Virus record (IMG/VR): IMGVR_UViG_3300028550_003058
Location: 1 to 49,758 of that record
Reading direction: 5' to 3' (one strand)
From: a virus
Length of the DNA: 49,758 bases
A program made the translations under genes and the position numbers. The first letter of the stretch is position 1, and each line of letters starts with the position of its first letter. The notes beneath the pieces were generated by a model. The model did no database searches, was not told the DNA's origin, and saw nothing but the letters and a program-made list of their open reading frames with translations. This document shows positions 7,359 through 14,323 of this stretch, piece by piece.

Positions 7359-7718
7359 ATGAAATATATAATTACTTTAATATTTTTAATATTTAGCTTA
7401 ACTGCTATTGCCCAATGCAATCAGCATGTCTTTACTTCTGTAGGGGCAGAAAAATGGACAAATTTCCAGTATCAAGACTGCGATGGGGAAGCTCATTACT
7501 TTGGATTACCTGCGGGAGGATATACTATAATTTACTGTGCAGACATAGGAACTGCTTTTGTTTTAAACGGGGATGGGTTTGTATATCCTTTGCTTACAGA
7601 GCACCCTAACTATCCTTCCTGTGTTCAACCAGTTTGCGCTGGAGACTTTAATGAAGATGGGGATGTAGATGTAAACGACTTATTAACTTTTTTATCAAAT
7701 TACGGATCATGCAATTAG
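7359..7718 (+). CDS. Secreted protein with dockerin-like calcium-binding repeat
   Basis: 119 residues. Residues 1-19 form a signal peptide: Lys, then a hydrophobic core ending LTAIA, with probable cleavage before Gln-Cys. The body reads as a small beta domain with paired cysteines (QYQDCDGEAHYFGLPAGG and TIIYCADIG), of the 'Y-x-D-C-x-G ... L-x-x-G ... x-x-C-A' type seen in secreted Bacteroidota proteins. Residues about 95-119 match one dockerin type I / EF-hand-like repeat: AGDFNEDGDVDVNDLLTFL, with Asp/Asn ligands at the calcium-loop positions and then SNYG. A single repeat is half a full dockerin. A phage gene for an exported calcium-binding protein is unusual. Its start overlaps nothing, and its stop overlaps the next gene's ATG. 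Probable host origin; function unknown. Confidence 0.75.
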   Translation: MKYIITLIFLIFSLTAIAQCNQHVFTSVGAEKWTNFQYQDCDGEAHYFGLPAGGYTIIYCADIGTAFVLNGDGFVYPLLTEHPNYPSCVQPVCAGDFNEDGDVDVNDLLTFLSNYGSCN

Positions 7719-8188
7719 AAGTATTAAGATTTAACTACGGAACGGACTCAACTAACGGAATGTTATTTGAAATAAACAATGGAAAACGTGAATTTTTATG
7801 CTATACTCTCGAAGATGAAAGCCGCACTGAAAAAGTGTGGGGAGAAACTTGTATACCTGAAGGAGAGTACTGTCTTGGTCTTAGGATTGTTGGAGGACAT
7901 CATACTAAGTATTCCAAGAGGTTTGCTGATATACATCTTGGTATGCTTCATGTACTTGATGTCCCTAATTTTAAGTATATCCTTATACATTGTGGCAATA
8001 CTGATGAAGACACTGCGGGATGTTTATTATTGGGCAACTCGCAAGTAAATAACAGTATTAAAACTAATGGGTTTATAGGTAACAGCACTGAAGCTTACTT
8101 TAATGTATACCCACGAATTGCTGCTGTTTTAGAAAAAGGGCAAGATGTTACTATTAAATATATTGATTTTTCAACTATAGAATCATGA
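7709..8188 (+). CDS. DUF5675-family protein, possible peptidoglycan-active enzyme
   Basis: 159 residues. The sequence follows the DUF5675 pattern common in phages of Bacteroidota. An N-terminal strand LEVLRFNYG is followed by GMLFEI, CYTLEDE, then ETCIPEGEYCLGLR, and later HVLDVPNFKYILIHCGN and DTAGCLLLG (about residues 80-108). The IHxGN ... GC arrangement recalls L,D-transpeptidase-type folds, where His and Cys are catalytic. The biochemical role of the family is not settled. No signal peptide is visible. ATG 7709 lies within the last codons of the dockerin-like gene, and the last codons overlap the next ATG at 8185, so the three genes are coupled. A cell-wall or lysis role is an inference. 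Confidence 0.7.
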   Translation: MQLEVLRFNYGTDSTNGMLFEINNGKREFLCYTLEDESRTEKVWGETCIPEGEYCLGLRIVGGHHTKYSKRFADIHLGMLHVLDVPNFKYILIHCGNTDEDTAGCLLLGNSQVNNSIKTNGFIGNSTEAYFNVYPRIAAVLEKGQDVTIKYIDFSTIES

Positions 8189-9408
8189 AACAATTAAAAT
8201 TTGTATTGTTTATTTTATGTAGTATTTTTATTACTACAACTGTAAACGCACAATGTGATGTAGCTATTAATAGTTGGGATGCTACCACGGGTGACATTGT
8301 GGTTGAGGCTATCAACAGTGAGAACTGTGGGTGCAACGAGTTTACTAGTGTAGGAACTACTTGCGATAATAGTTCTAGCCCACACGTAACTAACAACACA
8401 ACAGTATCTCATATTGTTTTAGGGCTGCATGTAGAAGGGTTAGATTATAATTGGATGGATTGTCTAACAGGTGTTAATCATCCAGGTTGGACGTTTAAAG
8501 TTTTTACTCTTTACGGTAATCAGATTCTTAGCGATGGTGATACTTGGGGTGCTAATGTTTATGATACAGGGGCAAGTACAAACGATTGTTGGGCAGAACT
8601 ATTAGCTAATGATACTTTATGTACTGAGTTAGTTGTGTGGCAAATTAATTTATCTCGCACAGCTTTTATAGCTGAAGGAGGTTGGGCGTTGAATCCAGGG
8701 TTTAACCAAACTCAGAACTATCCTGACGTAGACCTGTCTAATAACACTGCTATATATTGTGCCTCACCTTCGTGTGATACTGTGTATGTAGATGTTATTG
8801 ATACGATTTATATAGATGTTGAGTGGATAACAACAGACACTCTATACATTACAGAAGTGGACACATTGATAGAGTATGTTCAATTACCCCCAGACACTGT
8901 ACAAGTAATTGAGTATGTAGACATAATTGAGTATCTATACGATACTATTGTGTTGATAGAAACAGACACTCTTGTTGAGCTTGAATATATTTATTTAACT
9001 GACACGATGTATGTAGAGACGGTTGTATATGAGTATCTCTACGTTTATAATACAGACACTATAACTGAGTTTGTATATGAATCTATTTATATAGATTGTG
9101 AAACGGGGGAACAATGTGCAGAAGCATTTCCTTGTGACGAGACTTCAATCTTTGCCCCAAATGTTGTAACCCCTAATGGGGATGGATGGAATGATACTTG
9201 GATGGTTGTTTCAGACGGAGCTTGTTGGGATCAATGGGAGACTCGCATCTACAATAGATGGGGTGGGCTTGTATGGATAAGTACATCGTCAATAGATGAG
9301 TGGGATGCTGACGTTGCTACAGGAACTTACGTCTATACTATAACAGCACACAGTTCTATGAACGCAAGTGTGTTTCAATTTAACGGAACAATAACTGTAC
9401 TATATTAA
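8185..9408 (+). CDS. Secreted surface protein with T9SS type-B (CHU_C-like) sorting domain
   Basis: 407 residues. Residues 1-23 are a signal peptide (Lys residues, hydrophobic core, NA before Gln-Cys). Residues about 24-195 form a Cys-rich domain with motifs such as SENCGCNEF and GWTFKVFTLYG. Residues about 195-305 are a low-complexity beta region with repeated Asp-Thr-hydrophobic units (DTVYVDV, DTIYIDV, DTLYITEV, DTLIEYV and others), roughly ten copies spaced 8-14 residues. The C-terminus (about 318-407) fits the gliding-motility-type C-terminal domain: IFAPNVVTPNGDGWNDTW, then TRIYNRWGGLVW, EWDA and GTYVYTI, ending in a strand. This domain directs proteins through the host type IX secretion system to the cell surface. 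The protein is therefore predicted to be exported by the host and displayed or released. Its role is unknown. Confidence 0.8.
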   Translation: MKQLKFVLFILCSIFITTTVNAQCDVAINSWDATTGDIVVEAINSENCGCNEFTSVGTTCDNSSSPHVTNNTTVSHIVLGLHVEGLDYNWMDCLTGVNHPGWTFKVFTLYGNQILSDGDTWGANVYDTGASTNDCWAELLANDTLCTELVVWQINLSRTAFIAEGGWALNPGFNQTQNYPDVDLSNNTAIYCASPSCDTVYVDVIDTIYIDVEWITTDTLYITEVDTLIEYVQLPPDTVQVIEYVDIIEYLYDTIVLIETDTLVELEYIYLTDTMYVETVVYEYLYVYNTDTITEFVYESIYIDCETGEQCAEAFPCDETSIFAPNVVTPNGDGWNDTWMVVSDGACWDQWETRIYNRWGGLVWISTSSIDEWDADVATGTYVYTITAHSSMNASVFQFNGTITVLY

Positions 9409-9409
9409 T

Positions 9410-11695
9410 ATGGGGAGAGACTACAGACAAGAATATTTAGATTTTCAATCTTCTAAAAAGGCAATAAGTAACCGTACGGAGTTAAATAAGATTAATCATA
9501 CAAACGGAACGTATGGTAATAATGACAATAAAGATGTAAGTCATCAACCAGATGGGAGTACAACAAGTGAGAACTCTAGTACTAATAAAAGTAGAAAAGA
9601 AAAAAGTCGTAAAAAAGGGAGCAAGAGAAAACCATTTAGGTTTTGGAGTAGAAAGAAAGCTGAGCAAGGGATACTGTTAAGTCCTGAATACGCAAAGAAA
9701 AAGAACTCTAGAATAAGAGCTCAGAATGGGTTAGACAAATATGGTTCCCCAATAGGTCAAAATTTAGTAACAGGCACTACTACTAAATCAGACAATACTA
9801 AAGTAAATGTTCCTAGTGTTTCTAGTTTATTAGATGCAACGGATGGAGGAGCGAATTTTGCACAAGTTGTAAAAACTAAAAAAGAAATTGATAAAAAAAC
9901 AGAATTGTACGATAAAATTCATGATCAAGGTACAATTTCTCAAGCCCCGGATAAAGATGAAACAAAAGAAGTAGGATTTTTAGAAATGGCTGGTTCCCCA
10001 ATTAAATCTTGGAAAGCACTTAGTCATCCTGCAACAGAAGGATTAAGTTTAACTCCAGCGGAGTATGACGCAAGGGGAGGTATTGGGAAAACTCCTCAAG
10101 ATATGGCTCTTGATGTTGTTAACCCAGCTGCATGGGTAGATTATGGGAGTAGGGTTGCAGGAAATTTAGGTAGAGGAGAATATTTAGAAGCTGGATTTAA
10201 TACTCTAGGAGCACTACCAGGAATAGTAATTCCAGGACAATCAGCAGTTAAAGAAACAATTAAAGGAGGACTTAAAAGTGTATCTGCCCCAGTTAAAAAT
10301 CATTTAAAGAATATGTCTTCAGCAAGAATAAAGGGCAGACAGATTTTAGAATCACCGTTTAAAAAAGAATTTAATTCTGCACTAAAAGAAGCAGATGAAT
10401 TTAGTCAAGGATTTTATAAAGATCCTAAAATACGAAAACATTTTGAGGAGTTATATCCTACAATAAATAAGAAGCAAATTGAAATAATGAGTGATCCTTT
10501 ATGGAATCCTAAAAACAGTATGGATCCTATGAAAGATTTAATAGCAAAGTATGGGGATGATGCTGTAAGAGATGCCTTTGCTGCAGAAAAATCAATGGCA
10601 GAAGGAAATGATATAGGTAAAGTTTTTGATAAAGGAGCTAAAAGTACGCTTGAGAAAGGGCATAATGCACACAAATCTTCACATATATCAGAGTCTGGGG
10701 GAGTATATCTGCCAGATCATTCATCTTGGGGAGCTATTAAAGATAAAGCTTTTGTAAATGAACTTGCTTATCCTTTGTCTAAAGGTAAAACTAAAACCTT
10801 TGTGCAAAATCTTTGGGGAAAAAATAAAGGAGACAAGACTCATTGGTTGGAAACGTATAACAAAGAGGGTATTACATCAACAGGAATTCATGAATTAAAT
10901 CATAAAAATACTTTTCACTTTTTAAAGACTGATGCAGGTAAAGTTGTTAAAGATAAACTCTCTCTTTTTGTAGATGATGCATATTCTCCTGTTACTAAAG
11001 GTAATAGATATTATCAACCTGATGAGAGTCTGAATAAATATTATGCTACTGCAGAAGAAATTACAGCACGAACTCAAGAAGTAAGAAAGTTTCTTTCAAC
11101 CGAGATAAATGGATATAAACGATTTTCAGGGATGTCGCATTTGGATGAATCAAAAATTGCTATTGGGGATTTTTCAGAACTCTCAGAAGCTGGAGTCGAT
11201 GGAATTGAAGTTTTAAAAGAAGCTATGAAAGCTAAAGGAGGGGAAGACTTATTTAAAATTCTTAAAGGGGGCTCAGAAACAGAAAAAGCTATTTCTCTTA
11301 TGAATCTTCTAAAGTATTCTCCTGTTATAACAGGTGCTGCTGCAGGAACAGCAATCACAGTTTTAGGTGAAGAAAACAATGATCCTACTTCTGGGGGTCC
11401 AGAATTTAAACTAGGGGGGAGAAAAAATTCTAGTAAGTATAATTTACGAAGAGGAGGTGTTAGGCGTAAAGCTCAGAAAGGTGTCAAGAAATTTCCGTAT
11501 GGGAGACCTGCAGTAAGAAAGTTAAGATCGTCTTTAGGTTTAAAGGGGATGACTAAAAAGCAAATACAAAGATATAAGGATAATCGTAATGATATAATAG
11601 CACACAATAAAAAATTATCAGAGGAAAAAGCTTTAGAAAAGGAAAAAAATAAAATTCCTAAAGGGCAGACGGTAATGTCTATTAAGCCGTCATAA
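9410..11695 (+). CDS. Large protein with zincin (HExxH) motif, possible virion protein
   Basis: 761 residues, ATG two bases after the upstream stop. The N-terminal 90 residues are basic and Ser/Asn/Lys-rich (KSRKEKSRKKGSKRKPF). A Gly/Ala segment follows near 220-290. Residues 494-498 are HELNH, an HExxH zinc-protease motif, with candidate third ligand Glu at 549/550 in AEEITARTQEVRKFL, the usual HExxH...E zincin spacing. A hydrophobic stretch ITGAAAGTAITVLG lies near 645. The C-terminal 100 residues are very basic (GGRKNSSKYNLRRGGVRRKAQKG) and suit nucleic-acid or envelope contact. Such mixed proteins are often packaged and injected in phages of Bacteroidota. Here it sits on the early strand, so a cytoplasmic or cell-envelope role is equally possible. 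Confidence 0.6.
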   Translation: MGRDYRQEYLDFQSSKKAISNRTELNKINHTNGTYGNNDNKDVSHQPDGSTTSENSSTNKSRKEKSRKKGSKRKPFRFWSRKKAEQGILLSPEYAKKKNSRIRAQNGLDKYGSPIGQNLVTGTTTKSDNTKVNVPSVSSLLDATDGGANFAQVVKTKKEIDKKTELYDKIHDQGTISQAPDKDETKEVGFLEMAGSPIKSWKALSHPATEGLSLTPAEYDARGGIGKTPQDMALDVVNPAAWVDYGSRVAGNLGRGEYLEAGFNTLGALPGIVIPGQSAVKETIKGGLKSVSAPVKNHLKNMSSARIKGRQILESPFKKEFNSALKEADEFSQGFYKDPKIRKHFEELYPTINKKQIEIMSDPLWNPKNSMDPMKDLIAKYGDDAVRDAFAAEKSMAEGNDIGKVFDKGAKSTLEKGHNAHKSSHISESGGVYLPDHSSWGAIKDKAFVNELAYPLSKGKTKTFVQNLWGKNKGDKTHWLETYNKEGITSTGIHELNHKNTFHFLKTDAGKVVKDKLSLFVDDAYSPVTKGNRYYQPDESLNKYYATAEEITARTQEVRKFLSTEINGYKRFSGMSHLDESKIAIGDFSELSEAGVDGIEVLKEAMKAKGGEDLFKILKGGSETEKAISLMNLLKYSPVITGAAAGTAITVLGEENNDPTSGGPEFKLGGRKNSSKYNLRRGGVRRKAQKGVKKFPYGRPAVRKLRSSLGLKGMTKKQIQRYKDNRNDIIAHNKKLSEEKALEKEKNKIPKGQTVMSIKPS

Positions 11696-11845
11696 AAAAA
11701 ATTAGAAAAATTTTCTTGGTTTGTGAGAGTGTTACCCAATTCAATCAATGACCCCACCGAGCACTCGAGCTTTGGGATACCCCCACGGCCAAAAACCAGC
11801 TGTACTGAAGCTAATCTAGTACGTACAGCAAAATTTCCCATCACT

Positions 11846-12238
11846 ATGGAAAATTCTTCTAATGGCATCGGTCAGCCTATGGCCGTCAAACTCGCTGAGA
11901 TGCGAAAGCAAGCGTGTTTATCTCAAGGCTTACCCTTCGAGCCTAATTCTGGAGTGTGTCCTAATGCTTGGACTATTCAGTATGTACCTACTAGGTCAGT
12001 AGGCAAGGGTGACTACATCCGTGTCTTGTGGGCTCAGACTAATCAGGCTGTGATACACAACGGCAAGGAGCTCACCATCTCTGTGCCTCTCGCACATAAG
12101 TGGGTCGAGGCAGGTCAAGCTGACGCTGTGATGCCTCCGTATGACCTCATCGTAGGTCGTGTAACAGCTGAGTACCCTGACTTCTCGCTTATAGCGTGTA
12201 GACAGCGTGTAGGTATCGCTGTAAATCAGACGTTCTAA
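11846..12238 (+). CDS. 130-residue protein of unknown function
   Basis: ATG 11846 (MENSSNGIGQPMAVKL) is chosen. An in-frame GTG at 11723 would add 41 residues of irregular composition. The region 11696-11845 holds no other gene, and probably carries the start signals. The protein has an N-terminal helix, then beta-rich segments (WTIQYVPTRSVGKGDYIRVLWAQT, given here as WTIQYVPTRSV and GKGDYIRVLWAQT) and cysteines at 30, 42 and near the end (LIACRQRVG). It is not recognised. Codon use (many CTC, CTT, CGT and GTC codons) is noticeably more GC-rich than in genes to the left. The stop overlaps the next start (TAATG). Confidence 0.6.
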   Translation: MENSSNGIGQPMAVKLAEMRKQACLSQGLPFEPNSGVCPNAWTIQYVPTRSVGKGDYIRVLWAQTNQAVIHNGKELTISVPLAHKWVEAGQADAVMPPYDLIVGRVTAEYPDFSLIACRQRVGIAVNQTF

Positions 12239-12459
12239 TGAGTGCTTTACTGCACACATCTCTCGCAGTACTCATAGCAACTTCGGTTGTTGTGGGTCTG
12301 CTTGTGATGTCTATCTTCCTTGTTGATTACATCAAGGGATACATACAGCTTAGAACTGAGAACGATATGCTTCGTGATAAAGTGCATCAGCTTGAACGTC
12401 GAATCTGGGAAGATTTAGAGCAAGGGGCTGAGGAACATATGCTAAAGCACGACGTATGA
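12238..12459 (+). CDS. Small single-pass membrane protein with coiled coil
   Basis: 73 residues. Residues 6-29 form one strong transmembrane helix (TSLAVLIATSVVVGLLVMSIF). A charged helix with heptad-like leucines follows (TENDMLRDKVHQLERRIWEDLEQ). The arrangement of N-terminal anchor plus coiled coil resembles inner-membrane spanins or small phage membrane modulators. The gene lies among presumed early genes and not beside an obvious lysin, so a host-membrane or superinfection role is also possible. It is coupled to both neighbours (TAATG upstream, 4-base overlap downstream). Confidence 0.65.
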   Translation: MSALLHTSLAVLIATSVVVGLLVMSIFLVDYIKGYIQLRTENDMLRDKVHQLERRIWEDLEQGAEEHMLKHDV

Positions 12460-12656
12460 GACGCAAGCACATCCTCACACACGCTGAACTGTTTAGTGAC
12501 GACTTCTTAACTGTCGCTCGTAACTACAGGTTCATTACGATAGGTAAGTTTCTTGACTTTCTCACTAAGCTTGCTCCTAATCATAAGTTCTCTACAGGAG
12601 GGTCACACACTCGTGCTGGTAGACTACTTAGAGAGTTTAACTCACTATCATTATGA
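12456..12656 (+). CDS. 66-residue basic protein of unknown function
   Basis: Not recognised. Basic and helical (MRRKHILTHAELFSDDFL, then TIGKFLDFLTKLAPNHKF, then THTRAGRLLREFNSLSL-like end with several Arg). Start and stop each overlap a neighbour by four bases, indicating translational coupling. It has the same higher-GC codon use as its neighbours. Its last bases contain a copy of the recurring word CACTATCATTAT at 12643-12654. Confidence 0.55.
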   Translation: MRRKHILTHAELFSDDFLTVARNYRFITIGKFLDFLTKLAPNHKFSTGGSHTRAGRLLREFNSLSL

Positions 12657-13036
12657 GCTATCGCACATACTCACTCGAGAAAGAACTCTCGGAAGTGAAG
12701 GCAATGCTTAAGGAGGTTAGTGATAAGTATATCGCTCTTCTTAAAGAAAAAATCTCTTACAATGAAGAGCAGTCTGCACGTGAGGAGTACGAGGGAGAGG
12801 TGAAGGCAGACCTTGAGGCAACTATCGAGACCTTTGCATCGGTAGTGCATAGACTCGATGATAACTTTGATGTCGAGAACTGTTGTCTTCTGTCTCCAGA
12901 TGTTGTTGAAATGTTCAACGCTTATTTTGGAGAAGCCAACTATTATGCTAAGCTAAAAGCTGAAGAGCATGATCGTTGGTGTCAATGGGATGAGGGACAG
13001 ATGAGTGATGAAGAATATTATCACGGACCGAAATAA
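12653..13036 (+). CDS. Coiled-coil protein of unknown function
   Basis: 127 residues. The first 70 residues form a Glu/Lys-rich coiled coil (LEKELSEVKAMLKEVSDKY). The rest is acidic, with NCCLLSPDVVEMFNAYFGE and a Trp-containing end (HDRWCQWDEGQ). Not recognised. It is the last gene before an intrinsic terminator seven bases after its stop, so it ends a four-gene unit beginning at 11846. Confidence 0.6.
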   Translation: MSYRTYSLEKELSEVKAMLKEVSDKYIALLKEKISYNEEQSAREEYEGEVKADLEATIETFASVVHRLDDNFDVENCCLLSPDVVEMFNAYFGEANYYAKLKAEEHDRWCQWDEGQMSDEEYYHGPK

Positions 13037-13042
13037 GAAACT

Positions 13043-13069
13043 GGGTCAGCATTACGCTGGCCCTTTTTT
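13043..13069 (+). terminator. Intrinsic terminator
   Basis: GGGTCAGC (13043-13050) and GCTGGCCC (13056-13063) form an 8-bp stem with one G-T pair and the 5-base loop ATTAC. A run of six T follows at 13064-13069. It ends the transcript of the 11846-13036 unit. Confidence 0.9.
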
Positions 13070-13108
13070 GCAATCGTTAACAAGTCAATCACAGACAGGC
13101 AAACAAAC

Positions 13109-13293
13109 ACTCAGGCTAATCACTATCATATTCGAATGGCAGTTAGGCATTCTATTCAGGCAATCAATCAATCTATTCAGGCCTCAATCAAAGACCATAG
13201 CGATACATCGTCATGGCAATAGGCTTAGGATAAGGCAAACGTGTATGCATGCGTACCAATCTATTCAAGCATACATTCCTCCCTAATTCAGGC
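13109..13293 (+). repeat. Non-coding direct repeats, possible origin or regulatory iterons
   Basis: The 13070-13328 stretch has no convincing gene. It repeats the word TCTATTCAGGC at 13151-13161 and 13172-13182 (exactly 21 bases apart, two helical turns), with TCTATTCAAGC at 13260-13270, and shorter forms ending TCAGGC at 13111-13116 and 13288-13293. A CAAT tandem lies at 13161-13173. A related word, TATTCAAACGT, recurs at 15031-15041 and 15266-15276. Repeats on helical phase near replication genes could bind an initiator. This is an inference. Confidence 0.45.
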
Positions 13294-13328
13294 TATGGCA
13301 TTCTCACTATATTAAACTCTATAACATT

Positions 13329-13712
13329 ATGGACCATTCTAAATCCGACAACGTTCTAATAACAGAACTAAAACTACAAAATGCAGAGCTAACCGAAACA
13401 GTTGCAAGACTAGGGCTTTACATAGCTGACCTCGAGGAAACAATTAAACAAGAATTCCCAAGAAAATCTCTTACAGCATCTGACATAGCTAACGAGTTAG
13501 ACCAATTCTTAACAAGCATGAGCGAGAAACAACCTGAGAAAGGCTGGTCACAACAAGACCACGAAGATTTAGTGGAAGAACAAAAGAGACTAAGATTTGA
13601 AGAGGCTGAAGAAACAATTCACTCTGACCCTATTCTAACTAAAACTAATTGCAATATCACTAAAGCATTTCAAGCAAATGCTCTTGACAATATGGACTAC
13701 GGACAATTCTAA
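13329..13712 (+). CDS. Coiled-coil acidic protein of unknown function
   Basis: 127 residues. The first 45 residues form a leucine-patterned coiled coil (ELKLQNAELTETVARLG). The remainder is acidic, with KGWSQQDHEDLVEEQKRL and a tail NALDNMDYGQF. Not recognised. It is the first gene after the repeat-rich gap, and its start lacks a Shine-Dalgarno sequence (ACATTATG). Confidence 0.6.
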   Translation: MDHSKSDNVLITELKLQNAELTETVARLGLYIADLEETIKQEFPRKSLTASDIANELDQFLTSMSEKQPEKGWSQQDHEDLVEEQKRLRFEEAEETIHSDPILTKTNCNITKAFQANALDNMDYGQF

Positions 13713-13717
13713 TCATT

Positions 13718-13801
13718 ATGGAAGACGAAACTGACGATTATACTTACGAACTATACTACAGCGAAGAAAAGGATAGAATCCTTAGCTGTTACAATAACTA
13801 A
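13718..13801 (+). CDS. Very small acidic protein (27 residues)
   Basis: ATG 13718 lies five bases after the upstream stop, in the same ATTATGGA context as the gene at 13329. The product is MEDETDDYTYELYYSEEKDR followed by ILSCYNN. It is highly acidic and Tyr-rich. Position in a packed gene array and start context support a real micro-gene, but length makes it uncertain. Such tiny acidic proteins are common among phage early genes that inhibit host enzymes; no function can be assigned. Confidence 0.4.
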   Translation: MEDETDDYTYELYYSEEKDRILSCYNN

Positions 13802-13820
13802 TTCTTTAAAGCCAAACAAA

Positions 13821-14018
13821 ATGTATCAAGAAGCAAACATTCAATTAACAGCAATCCAACAGGATTACAAGCAGCATATAGATAATCAAAAAGATTTACG
13901 AGATGCTGCACTAAACAGAATTACTCAAATACGCAAAGAAGTAAATGCGCTACATCAAGAAGAATCTAAACTTGAGCTAATTGTAGAAACACTTGACACT
14001 CAATCTAAACTATCGTGA
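13821..14018 (+). CDS. Small coiled-coil protein of unknown function
   Basis: 65 residues, almost entirely helical and rich in Gln, Glu, Lys and Leu (LTAIQQDYKQHIDNQKDL, then RITQIRKEVNALHQEESKL), consistent with one long coiled coil. Its TGA stop overlaps the GTG start of the following lipoprotein-like gene. Not recognised. Confidence 0.55.
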   Translation: MYQEANIQLTAIQQDYKQHIDNQKDLRDAALNRITQIRKEVNALHQEESKLELIVETLDTQSKLS

Positions 14019-14176
14019 TACAAAATACAGACTCACCTCGGTTTAAGTTTGCATCAATCACGATGTTTATATTAGGCATTAGCCTTGCAATATTTTGTCT
14101 ATTTGGTTGTTCATCAACTAAGGCAACTAACGTATACGGTAACCCTGACACAGCTAATTGTGCAGCTTACCACTAA
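14015..14176 (+). CDS. Small lipoprotein with GTG start
   Basis: 53 residues. The GTG at 14015 overlaps the preceding TGA. From GTG the product has an n-region with Arg and Lys (NTDSPRFKF), a hydrophobic core (ITMFILGISLAIFCLF) and a lipobox-like LFGC followed by SSTKATNVYG. The mature part has about 22 residues including a second Cys. An internal ATG at 14063 would remove the positive n-region that a lipoprotein signal needs, which favours the GTG. Small phage lipoproteins act as outer-membrane spanins or as receptor-masking exclusion proteins. Which applies here cannot be told. Confidence 0.5.
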   Translation: MIQNTDSPRFKFASITMFILGISLAIFCLFGCSSTKATNVYGNPDTANCAAYH

Positions 14177-14323
14177 ATCTATATAGTGATGGACAAACGG
14201 AGAGTTATCTTAAAAGATGCAAGATGAGCATCTCTCTCCCGATGTCATCACTATCATAATCGCAATACAAGGCTAAGGATATGGGCCTCTTCAACATATC
14301 CAACATTTAATTTATTTTCAATC

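Noticed and set aside
7415-8048. Open frames inside the dockerin-like and DUF5675 genes
   Set aside because: Alternative-frame shadows of well-supported genes with signal peptide and family patterns.
7359-9408. Lipoprotein signals in the two secreted proteins because Cys follows the signal peptide
   Set aside because: The residue before Cys is Gln, which does not fit a lipobox. Signal peptidase I cleavage before Gln is more likely.
11700-11716. AGAAAAATTTTCT inverted repeat after the 761-residue gene as a terminator
   Set aside because: The arms leave only one base for a loop, so no stable hairpin can form. It is more likely simple AT-rich sequence.
11723-11845. A GTG-started N-terminal extension of the gene at 11846
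   Set aside because: The added 41 residues are Pro/Ser-rich and irregular, while the ATG at 11846 starts a clean domain. The upstream stretch more likely holds start signals.
13005-13286. An open frame of 93 residues overlapping the end of the coiled-coil gene
   Set aside because: It runs through a strong intrinsic terminator and the repeat region and has low-complexity, irregular composition.
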